Shown: positions 1-11,239, counted from the stretch's first letter. The stretch is 64,000 bases of DNA from Gari tellinella (GCA_922989275.2 OV277867.1:46182484-46246483); one strand, 5' to 3'. Program-made: numbers and translations. The notes: generated from the letters alone by a model not told the origin.

Positions 1-462
1 TCTCCCCGTCCATATTTATATAGGGGAGACATTGTTTTTGTCAGATAAAGTACAGATACATTGATATGCTAGTAAATCGAAAGTTCATATATCGAAAGAC
101 TTTCATTAGAGAAAGTATCGTGCACAAGGACAATAACATCAATTATTGTGGAGTTTTTATCCGTTGTCATAGTTTCTTGTCCAGTTCTGCTGATGCTTAT
201 GCAATGAAACTCCATATTATGAAAAAGAGCATGATGGGAGAAGGAGTCTTGTACCAGGTCCATAACTTTGCAATTATGCAAAACATTACAAACGAGCATT
301 TAAAGTTATTTCACAGTACGATCTCTGCGAGTGTGTTGATAATGTAGATGGGGTATGTTTTTTTATGAAAACAAATCTACAAATCTTATTGTGGAATCTT
401 ACTATCTTAACCGAATTCATGCTTCAAACAATTCAGCCAACACTCTCAAACGGTTTAGATCA
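1..462. other. Unassigned sequence at the left edge
   Basis: Overlapping open frames of about 80-90 codons exist on both strands, but neither shows a recognisable motif or a link to gene A. No repeat structure seen. Confidence 0.3.
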
Positions 463-1715
463 AGGTAAGTGGTCGTATACCTCACCATGATACCTATAGT
501 TATCCACTGTATATTCACATCCTACATGTACTATGTTAACATGTACTTACCTCACCATCATACCTATAGTTAGCCACTGTATGTTCACATCCTACATGTA
601 CTATGTTGACATGTACTTACCTCACCATGATACCTATAGTTATCCACTGTATGTTCAGATCCTACATGTACTATGTTGACATGTACTTACCTCACCATCA
701 TACCTATAGTTAGCCACTGTATGTTCACATCCTACATGTACTATGTTGACATGTACTTACCTCACCATCATACCTATAGTTATCCACTGTATGTTCACAT
801 CCTACATGTACTATGTTGACATGTACTTACCTCACCATGATCCCTATAGTTATCCACTGTATATTCACATCCTACATGTACTATGTTGACATGTACTTAC
901 CTCACCATGATACATATAGTTAGCCACTGTATGTTCACATCCTACATGTACTATGTTGACATGTACTTACCTCACCATGATACCTATAGTTAGCCACTGT
1001 ATGTTCAGATCCTACATGTACTATGTTGACAAGTACTTACCTCACCATCATACCTATAGTTATCCACTGTATGTTCACATCCTACATGTACTATGTTGAC
1101 ATGTACTTACCTCACCATGATACCTATAGTTATCCACTGTATGTTCACATCCTACATGTACTATGTTGACATGTACTTACCTCACCATGATACCTATAGT
1201 TATCCACTGTATGTTCAGATCCTACATGTACTATGTTGACATGTACTTACCTCACCATGATACCTATAGTTAGCCACTGTATGTTCAGATCCTACATGTA
1301 CTATGTTGACATGTACTTACCTCACCATCATACCTATAGTTATCCACTGTATGTTAACATCCTACATGTACTATGTTGACATGTATTTACCTCACCATCA
1401 TACCTATAGTTATCCCTTCTATATTCACATCCTACTGTACATGTACTATGTTGACATGTACTTACCTCACCATCATACCTATAGGTATCACCTGTATATT
1501 CACATCCTACATGTACTATGTTGACATGTACTTACCTCACTATCATACCTATAGTTATCCACTGTATATTCACATCCTACATGTACTATGTTGAAATGTA
1601 CTTACCTCACCATCATACCTATAGTTATCCAGTGTATATTCACATCCTACATGTACTATGTTGACATGTACTTACCTCACCATCATACCTATAGTTATCC
1701 CTTGTGTGTTCAGAT
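463..1715. repeat. 70-bp minisatellite, about 17-18 copies
   Basis: Tandem units about 70 bp long, each containing CTATGTTGACATGTACTTAC and CCTATAGTTATCCACTGTA. Units differ by a few substitutions (CATCATA/CATGATA, TTATCC/TTAGCC); one near 1430 has a 4-base insertion. Each unit has a consensus-like donor (GGTAAGTAC) on the minus strand. Confidence 0.95.
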
Positions 1716-2400
1716 CCCGGATACAGAGTAGTATTATAGGGATCCTGGAAATAGTACAAATAAACACATCTCGGTATAGTGGACAAAACGGGGCTCTTTC
1801 CCAACAACAGAATGTGTAGCCCTACTTCAAAATGTATTCAGCACAGTTTTGAGTCTGATCAAGGCTAAACTGAATTTAAAGTATTCCGATAAAAAGGTTT
1901 TTTTTTACATCCCAAACATTGCTTTTAAATGGAAATGGAAAAAGGCTTCCCTACGATTATGGCATATTTTATGAGTACATGTACATGTATTCATAATTGA
2001 TTGTACTTATTAAAGAGGGTCATTAGTTTCCAATCCCGGAAAACTTCGGGGTTTTTTTCACATGGAGAAGCCTTTAAGCTGTCTTGCAACTGGTCAGTGG
2101 TTCTGCCTAATTGCCAATTTATATCTGAAAACAGTGCTTAAATGGCGTTCATGGTCTTTCCCCACCTGCTATCAGTTGGACGTCGCTATACGATTGAAAT
2201 ACTGTTAAAGCCGTAAAATCATAACATACGAATCCTAAAATAATTAGTCTAAACACTACCAACAGGAATTAGTTCATGTTTAACCACATTTAGAAATTGA
2301 TCAGCAATGGCAGCTTCATTTGTGACAGCAAATAATAGTATTATAACTATGTTCATCAAAATGACATAAGAGTAAACATCTGTAAAATTAGTACAACAGA
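1716..2400. other. Unassigned sequence
   Basis: AT-rich, no coding signature, no clear repeat. Confidence 0.3.
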
Positions 2401-3580
2401 TACAGTGGTAAATACGCTATTCCTACCCACTTTCCGCTTTCTTACGCGTTTCTTAAGCGTTTCTTAAGCGTTTACTATCCGTTTCGTTAAACGCATTTCC
2501 TAGCCGTTTCTTTACGCGTTTCTTAACGCGTTTAAAAGAGCCCGGATGAAAGGGCCCTTACTTAGCCGACGGACCCCTTAGCTTCAGTGGTTTACACATC
2601 CACTTATGACATGTGTATTACAGAACATTAGGTGGTATCGCCGATAACATTGCTATCTTTAATTGGCAATACACTGTTAATCCCCCGATAGCTGAGTGGC
2701 ATATATAGGCGAGTGGTCAATGCTTGTTCTAATTGATTGGTTACATGCGGGTGGTCAGTGCCTGTTGTAATTGATTGATGACAGACTAATGCGGCTAGCT
2801 CTTAAACTAATTATGTGATACTTTAATCTACATGTACACGGTTGGCGCTGCACTATGTTTGATAGCAGGGTAACGATACTATGGAATATGATCAACATAA
2901 ATGCATGGTTTAATTATCTTTGCACAATTCGATAAGATCCGAAATCTCCGCGTGAAACGGATAACTGACGCACTAATCGCAGCATCTCTGGTATAATCGT
3001 TTATTAACGCGTTTAAACGCGTTAAGATCGTTAGGCGTTAACCGTTCGTTAATGGGCCCGTCACACCATAACGTTCTGGCTAACGTTCTCTGAGCGTTTC
3101 AATCGTTCAATTTTCGAGCGTTCTAGAATGAAGATGACACTTCTTGCGTTTGATTAACGTGTGCCTAACGCATGACTAGCGTGTTTCTAACGCACAAGAA
3201 GCGTGTAACAGCGACCAAGTAAGATACCCCCGAAAACCAGTAGCGTGTGCTAACGTGCCACTGGCGAGCGACGAACGATTTGCCAACGTTAGACGAGCGT
3301 GTTGAGCGTTTGACTAACGTGTGACTAACGTGTGACCAACGACAGCATAACGTTTTGCTGGCGTGTGATTTTTAAGATCGAACGGGTACAAAACGCTGGG
3401 AATTTCATAGTGAATTCAGTTGTTCTTGTGAGTTTGAACAGACAGCATCATGACGCCATGCCGCAAAACGGGTGGGAATGTGACTTCTGCTACTAGCGCT
3501 GCAGGTAAGCAAAAGCTTCTTCCACTAGCAATGTCTTCTGATGAAGAACACCATGAGGAAGAGCACTTCTGAGAAGTAAT

Positions 3581-3979
3581 GGACCATGTGACACCCCTGA
3601 AGACCATAAACACCCTGAAACCCCCAATGATGACGGTCCGACCATTGCAAAGAGAAGGAAGAAACAGAGAAATGATTATAAAATCGTAGACCGGGCGGTG
3701 GAAGAAGATAGTCTGGTCGAGTTTTCCCGCGAAAACGAACTGCTGTGGAACACGCAGAAGACAGATTACAGGAACAAGGCAAAGAGACAACGAATACTCG
3801 AGAGCAAGGCAACTGAACTGGAGGACCTGGTTCAAGTCAATCAGAGACACGTTCACAAGGCAAGTTTTTACGTTGAAATTTTGGAAAATACTTCAAGAAA
3901 TCGCCCTGACTTTAACAATAATGGAATTTATATACATGTACTTATAGTCAAACAACTAGGTCGGAACACTTCACAGTAA
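3581..3979 (+). pseudogene. MADF-like DNA-binding protein relic of the Harbinger element
   Basis: An open frame encodes an acidic lead (PEDHKHPETPNDDGP), a basic stretch (AKRRKKQRNDYK), then FSRENELLWNTQKTDYRNK and KRQRILESKATELE. The LW...DYRNK spacing resembles MADF domains, the accessory DNA-binding protein of Harbinger transposons. No intact start or full domain is present. Confidence 0.5.
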
Positions 3980-3984
3980 GAACG

Positions 3985-4205
3985 GAGACGGTGTGCTGCT
4001 TTGTCAATCTGCCCCTGACACGTCCACGGATTTCATCAAACATTTCCGGTGGCATGCGAGTAAAGTTGGGGAAGTGAAGGTACTGAGATCTTCCTGGCGA
4101 ACTTCAACCTTAAGTTGGTTGTACAGACCATGATTTACTCCAGCACTGTCGTCTTCGTCAGGGTCTTTTTCTCTGCGGGCGAAGTCCCTCAATGTGTTCA
4201 GCTAT
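3985..4205 (-). pseudogene. Harbinger-type transposase N-terminal relic, frameshifted
   Basis: Minus strand reads GVNHGLYNQLKVEVRQED in one frame, then FPNFTRMPPEMFDEIRGRV in another. This matches the usual start of Harbinger transposases (YxxLxxELRxxDxxxFxNFxRMxPxxFDELLxxV). The DDE catalytic part is absent. Confidence 0.6.
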
Positions 4206-5184
4206 GTTCAAGTCCAGTACATCTATATGAACTTCATTCTGGGCTATATAACATGCACATATAGCCTCATTAGTCTTTCTGAATCCTCCATAGTAGGTGT
4301 TCTCTACGGTTATCCAAAATCAAAAGAACCTTGCTTAAAAAACATTAGTTTATACATGTATACCCATATACATGGACGTTCGGAAAACGTTCGAATAACG
4401 CTAAACGGACGCAAAAGTGACTTTAGTCACACGCTGCGAACGCTAGGGGACCGTTCACCGGTCGTTGACAGGTCGCCAGTGAGTCGTTCACTGCAAAGCA
4501 AACGATTAGTAACAACCAAGTAACGCTAGAGTAACGACTGCCTAACGATAGCCGAACGCGTGCAACGATCGGTGAACGTTAGTAAAACGTTAAACGAACG
4601 TTCTTAAACGATCTCCAGCGTTTAACACTAAACGTTAGAAGAACGCTGGTCTCAGAGAAAACGTTTGTGCATGTTCAAAACTTTTTTTTTGGACCAGCGT
4701 TCTCCGACGATTACCGACGATCACCGACGTTTACCAGCGTGTACTAGCGTTCACTCAACGTTCTTCTGGCGCTATCCCAGCGACCTTGGGCGACTACCAA
4801 CGTTTCCTCAATCGTCAGAGAACGCTGGCCAGAACGTTATGGTGTGACGGGCCCATTAGCGTTCGTTAACCGTTCACTATGCGTTTCTTACGCATAGATT
4901 AACGCGTAAATAGGTAGGAATAGCGTATTCACCACTGTATCTGATGTAGCAATATGCAAATAACGAACACCACATTTTTAATGTGTTATTTGATTTATTA
5001 AACGGGTCTGTTATAAAACGATGAAAACGAGACTTTGCATTGGACAATCATACTCTTCACAAATATACTGTTTTTAAATGACTAGTATACTCGTCCGCAG
5101 AGTTTAATGTATTCGTTACTGAATCAACTAGTTTTAAATACTGTCAATACGTTTTCATTTCAGATGTCGCTGAACGGATATGGT

Positions 5185-5362
5185 CATTAACCATTTCACT
5201 CTCAATGACGCTTTAAAGCGCGTCTGATCAGGATCCAAACTGTTTGACACTCGCTTTGAAATTTCTTCAGTAATTCTGCCTTACATCAAACTTTTGAAAC
5301 GATATTGCAGACAATATTGAAGCAAACGATAATAAAGCGGTGTGGGAGTAACATTTCCCGAA
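5185..5362. mobile_element. Family E MITE, half of the hairpin lost
   Basis: Begins ATTTCACTCTCAATGACGC, keeps one arm of the GATCAGACGCCG core (TCTGATCAGGATCCAAACTG) and the GAAACGATATTGCAGACAA arm. Confidence 0.6.
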
Positions 5363-5440
5363 TAATTTGAGCATGAAAGAGTTAAATGAAGATGACATAT
5401 TATTTTTCCCATTAAACGTATATGTGCGAAAACAAGTATG

Positions 5441-5506
5441 TTGCACAGTTCACAGCCTGATCAGGCACCGCATGACTTGGTTTCTGATCAGGCTACAAAC
5501 TATTTT
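5441..5506. mobile_element. Diverged core hairpin alone
   Basis: GCCTGATCAGGCACCGCATG pairs imperfectly with GGTTTCTGATCAGGCTACAA; outer arms not recognisable. Confidence 0.4.
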
Positions 5507-5663
5507 CCAATTAGATTTTAATAAATTGTTAACATAACTGTATTTATTTATTGAAAAAATATTTTCTAGAGCTAATAGTATTGCTTTTGTTTGTGTTTTA
5601 TTTCGTTTAAAACTGGAAAGAATAACGTCTTATGGACTATGGAATGGCACATAGCTGAATTAC

Positions 5664-5785
5664 TTGTTGATATTGTCCCCCGTAGTGAAGATGAAAATCA
5701 TTCAGAATGTATTCGCTTGAACTGTATGGGGTGTTTGTAATTGACAAAGCGATGGGATCCGTCGGCTTGAAAGTCACAGTATGAC
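5664..5785 (-). CDS. Gene A exon 3 (first two zinc histidines)
   Basis: 122 bp, phase 1 in and phase 0 out, acceptor TTTTCAG, donor GTAATT. Encodes G-HTVTFKP...NDFHLHYGGQYQQ. The HxH of FHLHYG are the first two zinc ligands of alpha-CAs. It corresponds to gene B exon 3 at 39098-39231. Confidence 0.92.
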
Positions 5786-8700
5786 CTGAAAAAAATTAAA
5801 CACATATATTTTAACCCATTACTCCATACATATGCCTTTTATAGCCTTAACTCTTTCCTCCCTGAAACTTTAAATGGAAAATTCCAGTTTCCATTTTAGT
5901 CTAGTCAATTTCTGACTTTTAAGGGCTGTTTTTGTCAATGTTTGCCATTATGACAAACAGTGAAGACCCTGATCAGAGGGCTCCTTTCGGAGCCCTCTGA
6001 TCTGGGTCTTCACTGTTTGCACAGGATAAATGTACTATTCACATGTACACTGTTTGAAAAGCACGCCTATATGCGGGACTAGGGTTCAAACTTTCAAAGG
6101 GTTAACCCTTAGCCTGCCATTCACGACTATAGCTCCATATGCAAACAGCTTGGATCCAGATGAGACGCCGAGTAACTCGGCGTCTCATCCGGATCCAAGC
6201 TGTTTGACACTCGGACAACATTTTCAGCAATTTTGAGCAACTTTGAAGCACTTTGAAACTTGAAGCAGACGAGAAATATAGCAGACGACAATTTATTTGG
6301 CGGGCTAAGGGTTAAGTTATTCTTCCACTGAAATAAAAAAATAGTTCCACTGTATGATATCATGAATATGCATCACAAGATAGTTCCACTGTATGATATC
6401 ATGAATATGCATCACAAGATAGTTCCACTGTATGATATCATGAATATGCATCACAAGATAGTTCCACTGTATGATATCATGAATATGCATCACAAGATAG
6501 TTCCACTGTATGATATCATGAATATGCATCACAAGATAGTTTTAGCCGCAGCTGATGATAGCTTCAAGCAGACGGAAAGTAAAGCAAACGCACATTAACC
6601 CTTTCCCCCATAGAATCGACTTTTAGCGTATTTAATTTATTCCTCCGCTGAAGAAAATAGTTCCAGTTTATACACTCATGAACAATAACCATTACAAATA
6701 TTTTATATAGCCTCTCAGATTTTAGCTTAAAGCAGGCTGAAAGTAAAGCAGAATGTGCCTTAAGGCACATTCTGCTTTACTTTCAGCCTGCTTTAAGTGG
6801 TGACCTGTCTTCAATATTATAACTAGGCTATCAAGTAAAGGGTTAAGGCATATTATGCTATGCTTTCAACTTGCTTTAAGTTGTCACCTGTATTCTAAAA
6901 CTAGAAACAGACTATGGGGCAATGGGCTAAAATAATAAATATACAATTCTAGAGAAAATAACAAAACAAAGTAAATCATTCAGAAACTATTTGACTGGTT
7001 GAGCACTATTAAGCAAGATGTAAGGATCACGTGGACAAGCAATGTAGCATTTCACGCTCAAATTATTCGGAATATTTTACCTCTTCGCCGCTTTTTTGTC
7101 GTCTGTTTCAGTATTTGTTGTCTACAAGACACGTTTCAAAGTTAGATTTAAGGTTGTATGACTTATTAAATATGTATAAGTGTTTAGCAATTTGGGTCCT
7201 GATCAGAGGCCGCGTCACGCGCGTCTGATCAAGACCCAAATTGTTTGCAAACTCACCTATTGGCGTCATTGAGAGTGAAAGGGTTAATTAAGATTTCTTC
7301 CGCTGTATAAGTGTCATAAAACGGATTAACGCAAGATAAAAGTAAAGCAGAACCACCTTTAAGAAATTTCTATATATTTTTTATACGGACAATGGCGAAT
7401 ACGTTCCAGTTTAAATAAAACGAAATTCAATGAAATGTAGAAACAGACAATTAGAGCGTCAAACATACCTGGTCAGATACCGATATTTTCGGGATCTATA
7501 GTTTGCAAAATGATCAGAGGCAAAATGTTTTATCACTTTAATGTGATATGGTTTCTAACACCAAAATGGCTTTGAAAAAATCAAATCTTATCAACGTCTG
7601 CAGACGACACCTGTGAAACAGGCGATGTTGAAACAGACGAAAGGTTAATCAATTCAAAACCATGACGTCATATTTTTTATCACATAACTTGCGATTTTGG
7701 AGTGGAATAAAGCCATTAAATAAATATCGTAATCCACTACTGAAATATCAATTTATGGGCTCCGGCCAAACCTTTTCGCCCACAAGCGCAGCGTGTAGCG
7801 GGACACCAAATGACGTCATTTGCGATGACGCCACCGTAAATAACGTCAGGTTTGGGCGAAAAATCTATATAGCAGAAATACTACAAACGACGGCTTCGAT
7901 TGATTTAATAGGTGTTTGAAAATGTTAAATGATAAAAAGAATCTCACATTTGTGCTCATTACTTATCATTTTTTGATAAACTCGTTGACTAAAATTATTA
8001 TGACGCTCGCAAAGGCTCGCGTCATATTATTTTAGTCAACTCGTTTATTAAACATGATAAATAATGAAACTCATGCAAGATCCTCTATTTCAACAACTGT
8101 CGTTTGCTTTTAATTATCAAATTCAAATTTAAGGTATAAAAATATTTACGCGTCGTCTCATCGTGATCCGAACTGTTTGCAAATAACAATTGTACTCGGG
8201 GTAAATCAGGGTGAATGGTTAAAGTAAACAGAGCAACCCACCGCTATTTGTCAACTTTCCGGACACATATTGAGTGGTATAGTAGTATGCAGGGCACGGT
8301 AGGTAGGGATTGAAGTGGGCGTGGCTTGAGTCAATGTTCACCGGTGACTGCTGGTTCCCGGCGCAGTGTTCTGGGTAGCTCGAATGCCAGTTGTACACAC
8401 CTGCAGTTATTGGTATATGTATGCAATTTTTATTTTTTATTTTTTAAGTCTCATCATGGTAACAATTCTACATACAAGTACAAACATACCGACAAAACCA
8501 TGCCAGTCTTGAGATAATTACAAGAGCCTGTGGTCTTTCATAGTAACTGTACATTACATTTGTATCACACAATATCATAATATATAATATAAATATCTTC
8601 GCACTCAGACTTATCTATATACTTAGCCGATAAAAAGCAAACAGCAACAGCTTATCTTACAAAGCAAATGCTTTGATTTGTTCGTTACACATTAATTAAT

Positions 8701-11239
8701 ACACGGTCAAATAGTTCGAATGCTATCATTGAATAAGTACCACGTAGGGTACCTGACCGAGTTCGAACCCGGGGCCAAACTGCTGTCACCAGTTATTAGC
8801 GTTGAGTTTTCAGTCTATTCTTTTCGATTAAAATGTATGTGTGTCAAACAGACTAGATCCAGCTGAACTGTAGAGGTAATCTACATCTCTTATGAATTCA
8901 TATTGTTTGCCATAGTTTTAAGAATTTGGTTCAATTTTGAATTTAGACAGTCATAAATATTTGACCACAGCAGACACGGTATTGGAAGCTAGGTGTCTGT
9001 TATTGTCTATACAATTTGTATCTCGTCTTATTAAAAGGTAGTTGTAATTCTTTTGTCATGTCTTGGTTTGAATTTTATACACAGTCAAAATTTGTGTACT
9101 CTTTCCAAGAAACAACAACAATAATACAAGTTTGACATTATTTGGATTGCATATCACGACAGTGTTGCTTAAACTGTTGACACCGTGACTGTCACATCAT
9201 ATAGCATTACATGTCTAGCCGGATGACAAACAGTTGCTTCACTCAAAATAAATACACATTGTTTTGACAGGTGTAGTTCCTTGTCGTATTCATTTTATAA
9301 ATCTAGTCGGCTCGTATACTGTTTTTACTTTGTTTCTACATTCAAAGATAGTGAAACTGGGATGTAGTACATGCATCTCTTTTCAATTTCCTTTTACTTC
9401 ATTCCGGTACTATGTATATTATAGTTTTAAACTCTATGCTTTTTAGTCATACATTGTAGTCGGAGAACACGTATACATGTAGATTCAAATTATTTTCGTT
9501 ATCAAAGACGGGTTTTATGAAGAAAGTATGTGAGCTGAAGTGACATGTCTATGTTTTAGCCGGTGCCTTTGCTATAATGTAGAAGAACACCAGTCATGTC
9601 ACTGAAGTCACGAGCGTTTACATGCAAACGCTCGTGACTTCAGTGACATGACTGGTGTACATGCAAACGCTCGTGACTTCAGCGACATGACTGATGTACA
9701 TGCAAACGCTCGTGACTTCAGTGGCATGACTGATGTACATGCAAACGCTCGTGACTTCAGTGACATGACTGGTGTACATGCAAACGCTCGTGACTTCAGT
9801 GACATGACTGATGTACATGCAAACGCTCGTGACTTCAGTGACATGACTGGTGTACATGCAAACGCTCGTGACTTCAGTGACATGACTGGTGTACATGCAA
9901 ACGCTCGTGACTTCAGTGACATGACTGATGTACATGCAAACGCTCGTGACTTCAGCGACATGACTGATGTACATGCAAACGCTCGTGACTTCAGTGACAT
10001 GACTGGTGTACATGCAAACGCTCGTGACTTCAGTGACATGACTGATGTACATGCAAACGCTCGTGACTTCAGTGACATGACTGGTGTACATGCAAACGCT
10101 CGTGACTTCAGTGACATGACTGGTGTATATACAAACGCTCGTGACTTCAGTGACATGACTGGTGTACATGCAAACGTTCGTGACTTCAGTGACATGACTG
10201 GTGTATATGCAAACGCTCGTGACTTCAGTGACATGACTGGTGTACATGCAAACGCTCGTGACTTCAGTGACATGACTGGTGTGCTGCTACATTTTAACAA
10301 AGGCACGGATGTATCTTTGCGGAAACATCAAGTAATACCTGTGGTTGGATGGATGATATGTGTTTTATGGCACTGCTATGTCATATAGCGCCAATGAATG
10401 ATGAAATAAGATGGTGATGATGAGGGATGATTTAAGAAATATGATTTCGGCTAATCTCATTCGTTTCAAAGCAGCATATGGGATCAAGATACCGACCTGC
10501 CTCCCTTTCAGCTCTTGACAGAGAGGAAAATGTCGGTCAAATAAACAAAAACATTTCGTTTGACAATTAATTCCAAGAACCATGGCAAGGTAGAAATGTC
10601 TCTGGCAAAACTTGCATTTTTTACCATGAAAACAAAGCAATTTTTATGAACCGTTTTTAAAAGAGAGTCTATTTGGTGTGTCCGTTGTAGTTAGATGAGT
10701 ATTGCCCGGATTGCTGGGCCATAGTGACGGATAACCTTACATAGTCTGGGACTCTGATGTCTCTGTTTTGATATCACTGTTCCGATCAGAGGGCTCCAGT
10801 GACCTTACCTAGAGGATCTCAGGTGTCGCTGTTGCAGTTAAAGTAATTATTGATTAACCAATTTGCACCCAGTGGATTATTCCATGTTTATTTATTGGAT
10901 TAGATTTTTTATCAAAGGGATGTCTGGTCATTTGTTTTCATTTCGTTTTATATTGAAATTCCTATCAGCAAGCAGTGAAGACTCTGATCAGACGCCGCAT
11001 AATGCGGCGTCTGATCAGAGTCTACACTGTTTGCCTATGTCCCATATATATAGAATCGTGGGCACAAATGGGTTAACTCACTGGGCTCCAATGACCTTAC
11101 CACGAGGATCTCTTGTGTCTCTGTTGTAGTTAAAGTAGTCATTATCCGGCTCGTACGGCTCCACGAACACTGAGTTAACTCTAGCTACAAGTACAACCAG
11201 TAGAAGGAGACAAATCAACCAAGCGGGCTCGAACGTCAT
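5664..11239 (-). CDS. Alpha-carbonic anhydrase gene A, secreted, 5' part (exons 1-3)
   Basis: Alpha-CAs hydrate CO2 to bicarbonate at a zinc site. I joined three minus-strand exons (11239-11101, 8400-8242, 5785-5664); both junctions are phase 1 with AG acceptors and GT donors. The first 140 residues start with a strong signal peptide (MTFEPAWLICLLLLVVLVA, likely cut near residue 23). Exon 2 carries NWHSSYPEHCAGNQQSPVNI, the family signature, including a Cys placed as in extracellular CAs. Exon 3 carries GHTVTFKP, where the His is the CA II His64 proton-shuttle position, and FHLHYGG with the first two zinc histidines. The third zinc His and the Thr199 region must lie beyond the left edge: I found no exon 4 in bases 1-5663. 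Introns are about 2.7 and 2.5 kb and filled with MITEs and 39-bp minisatellites. Tandem neighbour of gene B on the same strand. The family call is very secure; the exact paralogue is not named. Confidence 0.9.
5850..6104. mobile_element. Family B MITE
   Basis: TTAACTCTTTCCTCCCTGAA to GGGTTAA around the core CCTGATCAGAGGGCTCC/GGAGCCCTCTGATC. Further copies at 14698-14946, 47928-48178 and 60765-61020. Confidence 0.8.
6101..6315. mobile_element. Core-bearing MITE with TTAA ends
   Basis: TTAACCCTTAGCCTGCCATT to GGCGGGCTAAGGGTTAA around GATGAGACGCCGAGTAACTC and its complement. It abuts the family B copy on the left and a family C remnant on the right, sharing TTAA at both junctions. Confidence 0.75.
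6341..6540. repeat. 39-bp minisatellite, 5 copies, grown from a family C arm
   Basis: Units of 39 bp contain AGTTCCACTGTATGATATCA and TGAATATGCATCACAAGAT. The unit resembles the family C arm at 6657-6700 (AGTTCCAGTTTATACACTCA). As 39 is a multiple of 3, open frames on both strands are artefacts. Confidence 0.9.
6596..6846. mobile_element. Family C MITE
   Basis: TTAACCCTTTCCCCCATAGA to GTAAAGGGTTAAGG around the long hairpin GCAGGCTGAAAGTAAAGCAG / CTGCTTTACTTTCAGCCTGC. A partial copy follows at 6845-6935. Confidence 0.85.
7040..7288. mobile_element. Family E MITE
   Basis: CGTCTGTTTCAGTATTTGTT arm, core GATCAGAGGCCGCGTCACGC, and the TCATTGAGAGTGAAAGGGTTAA end. Confidence 0.75.
7641..8140. mobile_element. 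Family J element, copy 1
   Basis: Shares several blocks with 19735-20020 in the opposite orientation: a GACGTCATTTGCGATGACG-like block, TGATTTAATAGGTG, and a hairpin of TAAACTCGTTGACTAAAAT arms around GACGC/GCGTC. No coding capacity recognised. Confidence 0.65.
8242..8400 (-). CDS. Gene A exon 2 (QSPVNI signature)
   Basis: 159 bp, phase 1 at both ends, acceptor CTGCAG, donor GTGGGT. Encodes 53 residues with the CA signature Q-Q-S-P-V-N-I and the run-up N-S-G that meets His of exon 3. The equivalent gene B exon is 153 bp with the same phases. Confidence 0.92.
8401..9555. other. Gene A intron 1, left part
   Basis: No gene seen. A tRNA B-box-like GGGTTCGAACTC occurs on the minus strand near 8760-8775, without a convincing A box. 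Confidence 0.35.
9560..10312. repeat. 39-bp minisatellite inside a palindromic MITE, about 17 copies
   Basis: Ends GGTGCCTTTGCTATAATGTA and, reversed, CGTGCCTTTGTTAAAATGTA are inverted repeats. The inner arm GTCACTGAAGTCACGAGCG occurs once inverted at 9595-9620, then GTACATGCAAACGCTCGTGA units of 39 bp run in one direction to about 10285. Open frames of over 200 codons on both strands follow from the 13-codon period. Confidence 0.93.
10365..10640. repeat. Dispersed repeat fragment shared with 35035-35145 and 57350-57590
   Basis: Minus strand reads CLFDRHFPLCQELKGRQVG; the 57.4-kb copy on the plus strand reads CFYLFDKYFPLCQELKRRQV. The DNA segment GGCTAATCTCATTCGT is also at 35057. A repeat family, probably non-coding. 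Confidence 0.6.
10793..10850 (-). pseudogene. Broken duplicate of the gene A exon 1 end
   Basis: The stretch resembles the 3' end of gene A exon 1 with its splice donor (CTAG-GTAAGGTCA). In the exon frame it reads about NNYFNCNSDT-stop-DPLG, so it is not coding. A family A MITE (10856-11077) separates it from the real exon. Confidence 0.6.
10856..11077. mobile_element. Family A MITE
   Basis: TTAACCAATTTGCACCCAGT to GGGCACAAATGGGTTAA around GATCAGACGCCGCATAATGC. Lies in gene A intron 1, 24 bp from the exon 1 donor. Confidence 0.85.
11101..11239 (-). CDS. Gene A exon 1 (signal peptide)
   Basis: ATG at 11239; 46 codons plus one base, ending at a GTAAGG donor (phase 1). A hydrophobic Leu/Val core ends at VNS, then an acidic, Tyr-rich mature start (EPYEPDNDYFNYN). 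The 3' part of this exon is repeated, broken, about 300 bp away at 10793-10850. Confidence 0.88.

Larger units (their letters stand above)
3054..4854. mobile_element. PIF/Harbinger-like DNA transposon, decayed
   Basis: About 1.8 kb bounded by inverted repeats starting GGGCCCGTCACACCATAACG; subterminal regions are dense in AACGTT/ACGNTCG motifs in opposite orientations. Inside are relics of a MADF-type DNA-binding ORF and of a Harbinger-type transposase N-terminus, the two-gene content of PIF/Harbinger elements. Confidence 0.7.
2401..4939. mobile_element. Outer inverted-repeat element around the Harbinger-like element
   Basis: Left end TACAGTGGTAAATACGCTAT and right end, reversed, TACAGTGGTGAATACGCTAT form terminal inverted repeats. 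The subterminal parts on both sides are arrays of ACGCGTTTCTTA-like motifs. A 38-bp direct duplication sits near 2710-2790. The target duplication is not resolved. Confidence 0.7.

Noticed and set aside
66..347. Overlapping open frames on both strands, tested as gene A exon 4
   Set aside because: Neither strand shows the GSEH-type motif or suitable splice phases.
463..1715. Regular direct repeats suggesting a CRISPR array
   Set aside because: Units are 70 bp and adjacent with no unique spacers, there are no cas genes, and the DNA is from an animal.
6317..6598. Repeated MNMHHKIVPLYDI peptide
   Set aside because: Produced by five 39-bp minisatellite units of MITE origin.
9608..10388. Open frames over 200 codons on both strands
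   Set aside because: They follow from a 39-bp (13-codon) tandem unit without stops; the same DNA is open in several frames, which marks a repeat and not a gene.
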